From positions 24,150,986 to 24,214,985 of the forward strand of contig OX463848.1 of the NCBI GenBank assembly GCA_949825065.1: a DNA stretch of 64,000 nt. The letters run 5' to 3'. Both the position numbers and the translations under genes were made by a program. The stretch comes from Odontocerum albicorne. Lineage: Eukaryota > Arthropoda > Insecta > Trichoptera > Odontoceridae. Shown here in pieces: positions 1 through 11,764 of this stretch (positions within the stretch are counted from its first letter, which is position 1; every line of letters starts with the position of its first letter). The notes beneath the pieces were generated by a model. It ran no database searches, was not told the origin of the DNA, and saw only the letters and a program-made list of their open reading frames with translations.

Positions 1-94
1 TTAAATGTGACTAGAGAAAGATAGTAAATAAAGCCGAAAGAAAATAGGTTACATTATACACATGAAAATATTAAGGCTGAGCTGTCTGTAACAA

Positions 95-380
95 CCACCA
101 TTTATTGCTAGGATGAACGAGTGGAGAGGAACACCGGGCTCCAGCGAATGGATTCTGCCCGTAGAAATATTGCCACCTGGCTGAACTGCTCTGAAGAACT
201 TGGAAACATCTCAATAGGCTTAGTACAGGAATTGGGAAAACCAAGGGCATTTCTAAGTGGGGAATGTTAGGTGATGGATCGACTCTGTGTATCTGCAGTG
301 AGAAGCAGTCCATGCGGCACTTGCTGCAGTGTCTGAGGAGCCTGATGTCTTGCACCGAAGAATTTTCTGATTCTTTCTGA
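95..380 (+). mobile_element. Non-LTR retrotransposon C-terminal tail (LINE-C), decayed
   Basis: From base 255 the plus strand reads KWGMLGDGSTLCICSEKQ and then SMRHLLQCLRSLMSCTEE, stopping at 378-380. The KWG lead-in, the cysteine/histidine knuckle (CxC, then HLLxC) and the acidic end are typical of the carboxyl end of insect non-LTR reverse transcriptase ORFs. Upstream the frame is broken by stops and a frameshift, so this is a dead 3' fragment. A second, inverted copy lies at 60690-60925. The family clade is not assigned. Confidence 0.6.
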
Positions 381-385
381 AATAT

Positions 386-1223
386 TACAATTTCCCATCA
401 ATTTATCTCACGCAGTGATGTCCCCCTATGGGCTAGCACCGGTTGATAAAATTAACAATTTCAGTTCGAACCGGTTGAAAGTTTTTAGGAAATATGAAAA
501 GAAAAATTAACAGACAATTTATATTATAAAATTACGGAAAAACATCGTTTTGTTTTATACACGTAACCTTTTTTTATTGAATATTTCATAACTACTTTCC
601 AATAAAAATGTTCATATTTTCATGACGTAAAAACATATTTTTTTATTCCTTACTACTATTTTAAATTTGAATGGAAAATAATAATTTGAAACTAAATGGA
701 AAAAATATTTAATTATAGGTAGTTATACTTAAAAATTGGAAAAGATGTGTTAGCGAACTGGTTTATTTTTTTTTGGGATAATACTGATCTCAGGTATTGT
801 GTTTACGAATGAGCTCAAATAGTGTGGTTCAAACGAATACTAGAAAAAAATATTCTATAATGCATAAGTAATATAATAGTTCGTATCCATTTCAAATCGT
901 CTTTGAAAACTTCGCTTTAAACCTGTTATACTAGAAATGTATAAGTACCCTTTTTTAATTTATTATTTTGTTTTCCTCTTTTTAGAATTCTCAGTAAAAC
1001 GCGGCATTGAAACATCGTGGACGGCCTTGAAAAGTATTTTCACATTTCTTCGACCCAGAGAGGCAAGGTTGCCTGGTTGCAAGTGTCACAGATATTAATA
1101 TTGAATACATCATAAGTAATTAAAAAAAAATATTTTCGCTTCGAAAACTTTCTCCGGACGTATTAATGCTGATCGACCATAGTATAGCATTCGAAGAGCA
1201 ACCTTTAAAACAACTACCTATAC
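386..1223. other. AT-rich spacer, nothing recognised
   Basis: No open frame, recognisable repeat or RNA gene was found. Homopolymer A and T runs dominate. Confidence 0.5.
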
Positions 1224-1282
1224 CAGGGGTCCCCGACCTTATGCATGCGGGCCATTTGTTTATATGCTTGCCACTATTTTTT

Positions 1283-1350
1283 ACACTTTAGTTGTATACA
1301 GTACAACCTGGCGAGTTTATTACCATGCATGTGGCATATCTTCCAATATG
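1283..1350 (-). repeat. SINE-1 3' body fragment
   Basis: It matches the tail of the SINE-1 consensus assembled from other copies in the window: TTGTATACAGTACAACCTGG, then GTTTATTnCCATG. It lies inside the hAT element at 1224-2380. Confidence 0.55.
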
Positions 1351-1369
1351 GGTGTATTCAAGCTATTGG

Positions 1370-1905
1370 ACTACTCTAGTTATCTCTGGCTATAAGTGCT
1401 TTGATGGCAAACTTTTTAGCTTCAGTCGTATCCAATGTTGTAATTTTTGTGGTCATCAGGTTCAATTCGCAGATCATTTTGTGGTACTGCGATAATAATC
1501 GAATAAATTATTTCCAAAGGGTTCTCCATTCGGCATTACATCGGTATATCTTCTATACTAATGACGTCAAAATATAGTTTTGCTGCATTCGAAGTTTTCC
1601 GCGAAAGAACTGGCAACTTGTTGGACTGTTCGAACTCAAGGCCTTCAGCCGTTGTATTTTCTATTTACTGCGTTGTGAGTCATTTTCTTTCTTCCGTGAC
1701 GCCGGACTTTCTGAAAGTCCGTCATCACTACTATTCTTTTCACAGTTATGTCGCCGTCGGAGTCTTTTTTGGCAGTTCATTTTTCTTCACGTTCACTTAA
1801 AGTGACGTCACGCTTAGAATTAAAAAAGAAGATTTCGATTTCCTAGTGTAGATCGCACATATCGCTCATAACATCGTGGGTGGTGGTGGGATCGAACTGA
1901 ACTGA
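1370..1905 (+). repeat. Dispersed repeat R, copy 1
   Basis: It shares collinear blocks with 55850-56680, including TTTTGCTGCATTCGAAGTTT, GGCAACTTGnTGGnCTGTT, TTTCTTTCnnCCGTGACG and GATnGAACTGAACT. The class of element is unknown. It is in the same orientation in both places. Confidence 0.6.
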
Positions 1906-2020
1906 ATATCTCTCAACCAATCAGAAATATGTCAAAGAGGTGTGAAGTAAAATCCAGACGAACCATTTTTAATAAAATTGTGTATCAACAGAAATCGATC
2001 ACGTAATTCCCGGATCGGAA
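1895..2020 (-). repeat. Degenerate SINE-1 copy
   Basis: The words ATCTCTCAACCAATCAGAAA, AAAATCCAGACGAACC and GTATCAACAGAAATCGA line up in order with the SINE-1 antisense consensus. The tRNA-like head is badly worn. Confidence 0.45.
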
Positions 2021-2614
2021 GATTAGGCCACAATAGCACAATAAATTGCGCATCAGTTATTTCGAAATTACATTTGGCAAATCATTTGCACTAGAAAGCA
2101 AGAAACATAGAATTTATGATTGTTTACGGATAGGAATTAGAAGAACGAAGTGATCATAAAATACATTGACAAATGTCACATTATTTTTTGCAAGAATCTA
2201 AACTATGTGTTTTGTTTGATTAACAACATTATCGCTGAAAAAAATCTTTTACGTGTGACGTTGAACAATAATATTTGCCTAAACGAATATTTTTTAGTCC
2301 AAGACATGGGTGACGCTGAACTACTCGTACTTATTCAATCTTGAATCTGCTCTACGGTATGAGAAGGTCGGGGACACCTGACATGTACTGCTGAATACGA
2401 GTTGGTTGGAAACTCGTTTCGTATAACCGACGGACGCCACAGTCGTCAATAACAACAATAGTGCGTAGGTGATTAAACGGACTTTCTCGACTTTATGCTC
2501 ACGTATGTATGTACTGTCAATATCAGCGGTCGACAACTATTTGCTGACATTTATTTATATGTTTATTAGGCTGCAAAGCACGAAGGGATAAATGAAAAGT
2601 GGTGCACAGGAAAA

Positions 2615-2675
2615 GCCTCTAGTTGAGCGGAAAGCCAATCCTTAGATAGAATTGACTTTCCGCTCAACTAGAGGC
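2615..2675. repeat. 25 bp inverted repeat (hairpin)
   Basis: Arms 2615-2639 and 2651-2675 (GCCTCTAGTTGAGCGGAAAG on the left) pair at 24 of 25 positions around an 11-base loop. This could be a solo palindromic MITE or a fold-back. No target duplication was evident. Confidence 0.75.
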
Positions 2676-2679
2676 TAAT

Positions 2680-3814
2680 GCAAAGAGATACTGAGCGTAG
2701 ACGATTTCTATATAATCCGATGATAATCAAGAACAGTGTTATTCCGAATAAACATTTTGTGATGCAAATAGTAAACTAAATCATATTAGTTTTAGACAAA
2801 ACTTAATTTTTTTCGAGTTTGTCGTAATCGAGTTTATATTACCACACAGGAATATAAATATATAATGAGATATTATCTCAAATTAAGTTAATTTTCCGTA
2901 GGGGTTAAAAATGTACCATCTCAACACATTTAAAAAAAATACTAGCTAATGATGTTAATATTAAAGAAAAACAATCTATTTATTTCCCTATATGTAGGTA
3001 TATTATTTTTGTGACTCTTATTTAAATTTCACTTAAACTGAAATTATACAGTAAGCGTTTTGCATGTGATATATATTCGTATGTAGTTTTTTAAATTCAA
3101 AACGAAAAAAGGTTAGTAGCTCCTGTCCAAATAATTGGGCAGTTAGTGTTGAATATATGGATGTAATTATGCAAAAGGGATCCAGCCAATCAAACATTTT
3201 TTGGTCCATTTAAAATATCGACAAACTAATCAATTATGCTTTGTGTCAAGTCCGTTAAATGGATATTTTATGGTTAAATTACGTCTTCAAGTTTTTCTTT
3301 TCATACAAAGCGGCGAAACATTTCCTCAAATATCTTAGAAGTACAATGTGGGTTGAGTCTTTTAGCATAATTAAGTCCATAATGTTAACAGAGCGTCCGC
3401 GCATGGCGTGTTTATACCATCGAGAGTGAACGCGAGAGTGTCTTTGACTTTCACTTAAATATGTGCCGTGTTTTGCATGGCTAATGTCTGTCGAGATAAC
3501 CAACTGCAATAAATTGCTGATGGACATCTCGCCCATTAAAATCTCTATTTGGTTTTGAGAGCTAATAAAAATATGAATTTATGTACATATGATTTCCATT
3601 TGTGGCATGAGATATTTCTCAAGTTTAACGCACGTTAGAAATCAATGTCCAGTGATTCTCAAAGAGCGTTTTGTTAATTTATTTGTTTGAACAAATTAAG
3701 GAATCACTCTTATTGAAACAAAATATTTCACACATGTTTCCCTTTTTTCACACTCACTCATTACTAAGTTAGAGAAATACATAGAATTAAACAAATATCC
3801 AGTTCTACCAAGCA
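2680..3814. other. AT-rich spacer, nothing recognised
   Basis: No gene, tRNA-like box or known repeat was found. The stretch at 3330-3540 is slightly less AT-rich and open for about 85 codons on the minus strand, but without recognisable homology. Confidence 0.45.
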
Positions 3815-4025
3815 AAGTATGGTTGGATCAAGTGAATGCTATTCTGAAAGAAGGAAAAGTAAAAAGAAAGAGAAATCGTAGAGGTTGTATGAGAAGGTGC
3901 ATGGACGTGGAAGAGACTAAGGATATGTGTCGAGTTAGGAAAATATGGCACTGTATCCTCTATGCCTACCCCGACAGGAAAATGGAGTATGGTATATATG
4001 GATGTAGCATAATGGTTTCAAAATA
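3815..4025 (+). mobile_element. LINE-A 3' fragment
   Basis: The plus frame reads WLDQVNAILKEGKV, then RNRRGCMRRCMDVEETKDMC and YAYPDRK, which is the C-terminal tail of the LINE-A reverse transcriptase ORF (RPRKxWLDQV, then CMDVEEA, then SAYPD). The 3' end has GGTATATATGGATGTA in place of the canonical GTGATGTTATGTATG. Only the last roughly 65 codons survive, so this is a 5'-truncated copy and not a gene. Confidence 0.7.
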
Positions 4026-4205
4026 GTGTTGTTAAAGTAACAATTACTTTTCAATTTAAAATAAAAAATAAATAGCGTTTAGTTACAGATGCTCAATTAT
4101 ACACGTCATAAATTTATAAATAAAACAGAATTACTATTGAAAAACTGGATCTAGGTTTTAAATTACATGAGAAATTTATATGCTAAAATATTTTGGCTGA
4201 AACGA

Positions 4206-4330
4206 AAAGTACAGTAAATGTAAATACGACTACCATTCTCTAGACATAAATACCACAGAGCTCAAAAGATACAATAAATGTAAATACGAGTACCATTCTC
4301 TAGATGTAAATACCACAAAGCTCAAATGTC
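4206..4330. repeat. Tandem duplication, 60 bp period, 2 copies
   Basis: TACnnTAAATGTAAATACGA recurs at 4210 and 4270, with the rest of the unit (CATTCTCTAGA, AAATACCACA, AGCTCAAA) in step. Confidence 0.8.
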
Positions 4331-4339
4331 AAACACAGA

Positions 4340-5024
4340 GAAAAGGAAAAAATGTATATATAGTTAGCAAAATAAATGTAACTAATAGTAAATAAATTAT
4401 TATTCATTCAAGCGTAAGTAACATCCGTGTAAGATGCAGAGAAGAAATTAATCATTTACAATCTGTTATTCTCGTTGCTTTCCAATGCCTTATGGTAGTC
4501 TGTATTAGAAAGCTTATGCAAGATAATAAATAGGCGAGAAGAAAGCTGCCGTTTCCCGTAAAAGTTGATTCTGATAACTATAGAAAATGACCTCCTTTGA
4601 AACTGGTCGAGCGAGGCTTTCGAATAAATCCGATGTCAATCGAATAATGGGACGAGTATTCAAGTATTATACATAAAAGGCGATTAGATGAGTTGAAAAT
4701 ATTTTTCTAAGTAGAGAAAACATTACAAATAAATAATAAAAAAATAGTTCAATTACTTCTACCAACTCATATTTTTAGGATCAATTTGATGCTTCTTAAT
4801 GGAATCGAATGAAACAGATTTGTAGTTAATGATAGGACTTTAAGTGGAACAAAGATCAAGTTACTAAATGGGATAGAAAAAGTATAAGGGAGAAGCTCTG
4901 CCAAGGTAAATACGTGTAGTGTTCTATGTGATGACACGCCATTTGGGTATTTTTATTTTTTAGTAATGATGGTTATAGTTAAAATGCCTTTTATTCTGAA
5001 ACAAATTTATCATTAGACTAGAGT
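4340..5024. other. AT-rich spacer, nothing recognised
   Basis: No open frame, repeat family or RNA gene was recognised. Confidence 0.45.
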
Positions 5025-5115
5025 AATATCTAAATTACATAGATATCGAAGATATGCAACGATCGAGTGTAAATTACATAGAGAAACAATGATCGAGTCA
5101 AAATTACATACGTTA
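5025..5115. repeat. Degenerate short tandem repeat
   Basis: Three spaced copies of AAATTACATA, the last two paired with GATCGAGT. They are irregular in spacing and probably slippage-derived. Confidence 0.5.
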
Positions 5116-5119
5116 TCAT

Positions 5120-6180
5120 ACATACGTTATTAACGAGTATATGTTATCAATAGATAGATAGAACGATACAGTCTAAATTATATAGATTATAATATATGCG
5201 AAAATCTGTATACTTTATTCAATGCGATAAATATCTCTGTAATGCTGAATGCAGTACCTTTTCATTATTCGAACCTTTTAAATAAATGTGCAGGTATGTG
5301 TCTTTGAGGTCAGATGCACTGGCAAAAATATAAAGTGAAATAAATACACATACACATAAATATTTCTTTTGTGTTGAATATAATACTTTAAACGACAGCG
5401 AAAATTGTTCTATGCGTCTTAGTATCGATTTATCATTTGTGGGTAGGTTTAATTTTGTATGAAAATGCTGTTCCAATTCTACCTATACGTTAACCGTCAC
5501 TAGTTACTACTCGTAAATATGTTTTATTGAAATGTTTTGAGTAAAATAAATTTGTTGATATACTTAATATAAACTCCCTTGTACAAAAAATACACGTGAA
5601 AAACGAGACATTACAATATATTCTGACAAGTAAAACACAAATAATGACAAAATACAGTCGTACTACAAACATTTAAAAGATTACCTTCAAATATCGATTT
5701 TATGTTTGGAAATAAGCTTAACCAAGTGAAGCAATAACTCTTTATAAGATATAAAATTAAATATTTGAGATGTTTTTAAATCGATAGCAGCTTTATTTAT
5801 AAAACGTAACATGTATTTAAACGGAGTCATTGTTTTGGTTTCATTTTAAAATATTTTGACAAAGGGGTGGTTAGAATTATTCGGAATAAAAATTAGAAAT
5901 ATGATCAAATATTTCATATTTTTTTCTAAAATCAGCTATTTCTGAAGTAGGAAAAATATATTCTTCAAAAATGATGTATTTGAATAACAATAATAAATAA
6001 CAAACACACTATATACTAAAAATACAAATATGTAAAACCATTTAAGTTTTAAAATGTTTTGTAAAAAGTAAACCCACTGTCATCAAAGATTATATTATTA
6101 CCGAATGAAAATTGATACAAAGATAAAATAAATGAAATATTACAGACGCAGTAGAATTAAAATTAGTAAATTTATCTTCC
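5120..6180. other. AT-rich spacer, nothing recognised
   Basis: No coding, RNA or repeat signal strong enough to name. Confidence 0.45.
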
Positions 6181-6188
6181 AAAGTTGG

Positions 6189-6261
6189 TACGAGTATGAT
6201 ATTAGTTGGTAAGAACACGAGTATGATATTAGTTGGTAAGAACACGAGTATGATATTAGTG
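6189..6261. repeat. 27 bp tandem repeat, about 2.7 copies
   Basis: CGAGTATGATATTAGTTGGT starts at 6191, 6218 and 6245, a strict 27 bp period, the last unit being cut short. The period is a multiple of three, so it stays open on both strands. That is a property of the repeat and not evidence for a gene. Confidence 0.85.
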
Positions 6262-6794
6262 TTTTTAACATTTTTTTTCAACGTTAATGTTTTTAAATTC
6301 AAATATTATAAATCTAGTTCTAAAAAATATTGTGTAAATTTGCTATATATCTATATAAATATCATATATTTAAAGGTTGTTATTAAAAAAACAAACAAAT
6401 TGCTGCAAAGAGTTTAAGAATTACATATTGAAAATTTTGAATTTTTATAAACTGTTAATAATGTATTTTACTAAAATACAAACTGTTATTACAGAAAGTT
6501 TAAAATTAAACTCTGACAATAATATACTTTAAAAATATTGAATAGTTCTATATCGCTTAAAAATGTTACTTCTTCCGTCTAATATATTCGAATATTAAAA
6601 AATGTATTTCAAAATATCAACTAGCCACATTCTACAATAATTAGGAATAAAAAAAAACACTTTTCCAACACAATTTTTTACCGATAAAAAATCAAAAACC
6701 GTTTTAATTAAATAAAAAAATGGCACCGATAACTTCTTCCTTAAAAAAACTTGAATTTGAATGTAAATTACCATAAATATTTCCACGATTTTCA

Positions 6795-6985
6795 GCAAAA
6801 TTTTCCTAACAACTTGTCTCCATTCAGCGATGCAATGCACCAGCACAAAGTATAGTATAGCACACTCCGCCACGACCTGCGGCACACTGATGAAATCGAA
6901 ACCGGCGCATCTGTTAAATACGGCACTTCTTCTGGAGAGGGCCGCAGCAGAGGCACAGGCACAGGCACTCAACCATTCTATTATA
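6795..6985. other. Unassigned GC-richer open segment
   Basis: This roughly 190 bp block is clearly richer in G+C than its surroundings. It is open on the minus strand (CAGFDFISVPQVVAECAILY, entered after a TTTAACAG that could be an acceptor) and on the plus strand (SATTCGTLMKSKPAHLLNTA, after the acceptor-like TGTCTCCATTCAG). Neither peptide was recognised, and no good donor follows either. It may be a decayed mobile-element ORF or an isolated exon. Confidence 0.25.
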
Positions 6986-7261
6986 TTACGAAAATTATAC
7001 TAAACAAATGATTACTCACTCATTTTACTCCTGGCGTCTCATTTTGTTTTATTGTTGTAATTATTTCAAAATACTTGATCTTTTAAAAAAATATGCAAAT
7101 ACAGCATTGTTAAAGTTAATTTGCACATCTAAAGTATTATGCTACTCAAGTTTTCTAAGTAAAACTATTGACTACTTTACAGCTAGCACTCTTAGATCTA
7201 AATACGCCACTTTTAGTAAGTTACTTCACAACACTATATAAATACGATAACTATTAAATAT

Positions 7262-7405
7262 ATATGACGACCTCTGAGGCTTAGGCAGTAAAACGCTTGA
7301 CTTTCAACCAGGGTTCGATTCCTGATGGGACCCAAAAATGTGGGTAAGAGTTCGACTTTCTAAATAAGGCCTTTGAAGAACAGCTTTCTAGTTGGTTGGA
7401 TATGA
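7262..7405 (+). repeat. SINE-1 copy (tRNA head plus partial body)
   Basis: The tRNA-like head begins GACGACCTCTGAGGCTTAGG and carries box B GGTTCGATTCC. The body follows with GGCCTTTGAAGAACAGCTTT and CTAGTTGGTTGGAT. The head starts like the better copies at 38272 and 26328. Confidence 0.7.
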
Positions 7406-7477
7406 AGATTTTTAAGAAAATTATTAATCCACCAGATTGCACTGCACACAACAAAACTGTAATACAAAAACATGAAA

Positions 7478-7625
7478 TTTGCCTCCTATATGATGCATCT
7501 GAACATCGTCTCATAAAATTATTTATGTTTCTCTTACTCCTCAGCTTTCTTTCTGTCAAAATTTTATTCACTTGATCCAACCATATTTTCCATGATTATC
7601 CTATGCAACAACTTCCTGTCATGCA
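7478..7625 (-). mobile_element. LINE-A 3' fragment
   Basis: The minus frame reads MDQVNKILTERKLRSKRN and then FMRRCSD, the LINE-A C-terminal tail, preceded by WLDQV-type sequence at about 7575. It is truncated at both ends. Confidence 0.65.
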
Positions 7626-7629
7626 CGAA

Positions 7630-8560
7630 TCGTAAATTTGTTTAGGCATTCTTTCCCATTCGTTCAATATGCTCAAATAACTTAAGCATGCTATGTTATG
7701 TTATGTTTCATCTTATTTAGTACATCGGCATTTTGTTCAGTCACCTTTGATGAATACGATTCTTCGTCTGTCATACGTGATAATCATATATTGTATATGA
7801 CGTATTATTCTCCTGAGACGCATTTCAATTATAAATCTTTATCGATTGAATTCATGTTCGAGACGAGTTGCTTGAAACACTAATCAACTCTTCGGAAATA
7901 TTTTTTAAGGGGGAAAAATAATGTAACACTGGAGTATGCAGTAATAAGGCGAACTAGTAATTCCAAAGCGTTTTATAGAATATAAAAAAGTAATCAATAC
8001 TTGGCCGGAAAAATAATAGGCTTGATTTAAAAAAAAAATTATAGATATCTCAATTACTCAAAGTAAGTAAAGACACTCGTCCGGAGCTATTCCAATTCCA
8101 ACTATTTCAAACGAAGGAAATTTGGAGCGTACAGTTATTTGCTGGTGTGCAATAATACAATCTGGATACGATTTTTTTTGCCAGACGAAAACATAAAAAA
8201 TTAACTGTGCAAAAAAGAGAATATTGGCTTAACAATTTCATTAATTCATTCGCATGGTATCCCTTAAAACATCCGAATTTGTAAGGCGGACATTAAAAAC
8301 CATGACCAGGAGATAACACTGTCTTCAAAGTATTTCATTTCTGATTTGCCTTGTCTATTCTCTACCAATTCCGTCTTACATTGATTGATAATATCTCACT
8401 TTTCTAATTAATATTCTTACTGTTCATATATTTTGTACAAATAAAAAACGATTTTTTTACCATCTAATTTATGTTATGTTGTTGGTTGACGAGATTGCCA
8501 CCTGGCAATAAGCTCTTCAGATTGATTTACAATTAAGTGCCAATAAATAAAGGAGAATAT
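7630..8560. other. AT-rich spacer, nothing recognised
   Basis: No gene or repeat family was identified. Confidence 0.4.
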
Positions 8561-8569
8561 AATTATACG

Positions 8570-8900
8570 CATTCGTATCATTACATCGTGTCCCTTGCGA
8601 GGTAGACTGATATCCATATACAATATTCTTTCCAAGTACAGACTTTTCCCTTCCTCCACATTCATACACCTCATTATGCATAATTTTCTATAATTCATGC
8701 TTCTCACTTTACCTTCTTTCAAAATCTGGTCCACTTAATCCAGCTACGTTTTCCACGCTCCACCACTCCCCCGCACACCTTACAAAATTTATTTGTATAT
8801 TCGCTTAGTAATTCTTTCCTCACGTCCAAGCCATCTTAACGTTTCTTTTTTCATCTCATTTACAACATCCATTTTATCCATTCCTTCATTTCTAATGTTT
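8570..8900 (-). mobile_element. LINE-A 3' fragment
   Basis: The minus strand encodes ILKEGKVRSMNYRKLCIMRC, then MNVEEGKSLYLERILYMDIS, the LINE-A tail with substitutions. Farther upstream (8740-8890) come words matching the RPRKxWLD and WFGHVERM region. Stops and indels make it non-functional. Confidence 0.65.
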
Positions 8901-9002
8901 CCATTGCACTTTCTTTTTATTATAATAATTTAAATTATTTTTCCTGAACTTTATTTTTCCTTAAATAATGTTGGCTACTAACATATCTTAACTATTCTTG
9001 GA

Positions 9003-9085
9003 TGATCTCTATGGGCTTGTTGGTTAGACGCTTAACATCCACCCGTAGGTTTCGAGTTCGATCCCCGATGCTACACAAAAATAAT
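9003..9085 (+). repeat. tRNA-like SINE head
   Basis: GGGCTTGTTGGTTAGACGC resembles Pol III box A and GAGTTCGATCC box B, about 30 bases apart. There is no cloverleaf 3' end, so it is a SINE head and not a tRNA gene. Confidence 0.5.
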
Positions 9086-9089
9086 ATAA

Positions 9090-9752
<663 letters not shown>

Positions 9753-9825
9753 GTAATATTTTTAATCTGTCAATAATAGTGGGTTTGAATTCTAAGTTAG
9801 AGCGCTTTTGTTGAGAGTCTATTAT
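9753..9825 (+). repeat. SINE-D, left part, split by SINE-1
   Basis: It matches 53195-53260: TCAATAATAGTGGGTTTGAA, then GAGCGC and GAGAGTCT. The rest of the element resumes at about 10012 after a SINE-1 insertion. Confidence 0.6.
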
Positions 9826-10011
9826 ATTATTGCATTACACTTTCGTTGTTTATAATATAGCCTGGCGAGTTTTTCGCCATGTGGAAATCTCTTCCAGCCG
9901 ATCAGAAATATATCTTAAACAAACCTTAAGGGAAAATTAGACAGCATTTTTTAAATCTGCGTTCCAACGGGAATCGAACCCGCAATGCCCGTGTCGGGAG
10001 ACATGTGTCTT
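9826..10011 (-). repeat. SINE-1, nearly full length, inserted in SINE-D
   Basis: Read on the minus strand it has box B (GGTTCGATTCC, at about 9968-9978), a T-rich linker, GAAGAGATTTCCACATGG, CTCGCCAGGC and the tail AACGAAAGTGTAATGCAATA. Box A is worn. It is one of the most complete copies here. Confidence 0.75.
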
Positions 10012-10135
10012 ACTAACTTGTCAGTCAGAATATATTCAGTCTGTTCTCTAAACGGCGTTATATAAATTGTCTTTTTATTATTATCATAAAGCATTGTGTT
10101 AGGCTTCAAAGTTACAAAGGTCTTTGTTTTATACA
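10012..10135 (+). repeat. SINE-D, right part
   Basis: CTGTTCTCTAAACGGCGTTA followed by TATAAATTGTCnTTTTATTATTAT matches 53255-53310 directly and completes the SINE-D interrupted at 9825. Confidence 0.65.
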
Positions 10136-10479
10136 AGTGAAATGAATTATCATTGTTAGCTCTTGAAGTGCTGATTCAGAACCTCTGTCCACACACAATT
10201 TCCCTGCCTCCGTAGAAAGTGTTGGGTGTGCTTTGCCTCGTCTCCCTAATGATGCATTAAACCGCGCGCTGCACGCCGTCTGCCGTGGAGGATTGTGTTT
10301 CCATCCTATTATTTGCAAGACTGCACTGTAAATACAGTAATAGACAATAATACTTGCGGAGTCAAGTTCTATTGTTATTCATGCTTCTTTCATTTCTTTG
10401 ACATTCTCTTGTCTTGATTTATTATACCAGTTTTTCTCGGATAGAAACCCTTACTTGTTTTATTTCTATTTTTTTATAA
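10136..10479. other. Unassigned stretch, GC-richer at 10150-10320
   Basis: The 10150-10320 block is richer in G+C and open on the minus strand (ASLGRRGKAHPTLSTEAGKL), without recognised homology. The rest is AT-rich. Confidence 0.25.
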
Positions 10480-10620
10480 CAGACATTCCATCCAGACTTG
10501 GATGATTTGTCCCCTCAAATTAAAGTAATTATGCAATTATACGAGTTAATATAATAAAACTTATTTAAAAAGGTAATTTAAAGTTTTAGCTGATAAAGTT
10601 TCAAAAATTTAACATTCGAT
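10480..10620. repeat. Dispersed repeat E, copy 1
   Basis: It aligns with 62735-62870: AGACTTGGATGATTTGTCCC, AAATTAAAGTnATTATnCAAT and TAATTTAAAGTTTnAnCTGA occur in the same order. The class is unknown. Confidence 0.65.
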
Positions 10621-10639
10621 CTACTCGTATAAGTGGAAA

Positions 10640-11240
10640 AGTTCCTCGAAGAAAGAAGAAACGCAACATTCATTGGAGGTGGTAAATATAGGATTTTAGT
10701 AAATCAAACCTGTCTAGCAAAGGACAACCGAAAAATATATTGTCCATAGTTTTATCATCCAGACCATAGTTTTATCATCCAGGGATTCTCTATAATACCT
10801 ATTCTGTAAAGGTGACTAGCTACCACGTAGTAGCCCGTCCGACAAACGACACATGACAGACACTTCCATCTTGTTCATTCTTATTATATTAAACCATGGT
10901 TTCAAAGGGACATATTTTTGGATCGATTCATATCTACAGCCTTTATTTACATTAGTTATATTCCAATCAACGCTCTAACAATCAAATCCAACGCTCATCG
11001 GTGCCAAGTATCATGTTTAATTTTATTTAAAAGTTCAGTTATTGGCTGTGAATAATCAGATAGAGGACAACCGGTAGAACATGCTTCCTTTGCCAAGGAA
11101 TCAACACATTCATTACCAGTGATACAAATATGTGATGGAATCCAATCTAGAGAAAAATCTATATTTCTTGACATCAATTGGAATAACTTGGTTTTAATTA
11201 AGCAAATAATTTCTTTGTATGAGTAACTCAAACAAGTATC
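10640..11240 (-). mobile_element. Non-LTR retrotransposon RNase H domain and C-terminus
   Basis: The minus frame from about 11231 reads DFSLDWIPSHICITGNECVD followed by SLAKEA, the classic C-terminal part of a retroelement RNase H (WxPSHxxIxGNExxDxLAK, including the conserved H and final D). Farther on, SHLYRIGIIENP (with a frameshift) and DDKTMDNIFFGCPLLDRF match the LYRIGI...DxxxHIFFxCP tail of Jockey/I-type elements, ending at a stop near 10670. A 21 bp tandem duplication (10745-10786) and frameshifts show it is dead. Confidence 0.75.
10743..10786. repeat. 21 bp direct duplication
   Basis: CCATAGTTTTATCATCCAG occurs twice back to back within the RNase H-type LINE fragment, disrupting its frame. 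Confidence 0.85.
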
Positions 11241-11289
11241 TAAAATTTGTTTCTAATTATTGACATATTAAATGGCAATAGTATTTTAG

Positions 11290-11760
11290 TGTTAACTTTG
11301 ATGTACGAGAGTGAAACGTGAACGTGGAACAAGATTGAAAAGAGCCGAATAAATGCTGTAGAAATACGTGCACTTAGAAGGGTACATGGAGTGATAATGT
11401 ATCACAGAATACGGAATAAAATGATTAGTGAGGAATGTCAACTTGGCTGATGTGTTGAGTAAGATGAAAGAGCACTCTAAGACGGCTAGAGCATGTGGAA
11501 CGAATGAATGAAGAAATACTAACAAATCAATATACAGTGAAAATATGAGTGGAAGGCGTGGTAGAGCAAGATCAAGTAAAGTATAGTTGGATCAAGTGTA
11601 TGATATTTTAAAAGACAGAAATGTTAACAGTCAGAGAAATCGTAGTTGTATAATAAGGTGCATGGATGTGTCATGATAGAAAAGTTTAGCGCTTTCTCCT
11701 TTTTGCCAACTCTGAGAGGGAGATGGCGTGATGGCATGTGTGTATGTAAATGGAATAATA
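11290..11760 (+). mobile_element. LINE-A 3' fragment, longest copy
   Basis: In order on the plus strand: INAVEIRALRRVHGVIMYHR (about 11350), RIRNKMI, a frameshift, HVERMNEEI, SGRRGRARS, LDQVYDILKDRNVNSQRNRS and CIIRCMDV, followed by CGTGATGGCATGTGTGTATG. This is the last third of the reverse transcriptase ORF plus the 3' end. It has several stops and small deletions. It gives the best view of the LINE-A order of motifs. Confidence 0.8.
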
Positions 11761-11764
11761 GACT

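Larger units (their letters stand above)
1224..2380. mobile_element. Old hAT-type DNA transposon, non-autonomous
   Basis: The left end CAGGGGTCCCCGACCTTATG and the right end, read in reverse complement, CAGGTGTCCCCGACCTTCTC, match at 17 of 20 positions. The flanking octamers acctatac (1216-1223) and acatgtac (2381-2388) agree at 6 of 8 positions, as expected for a worn 8 bp hAT target duplication. No transposase remnant was recognised inside. The interior holds a SINE-1 tail (about 1283-1350), repeat R (about 1370-1905) and another degenerate SINE-1 piece. Confidence 0.65.
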
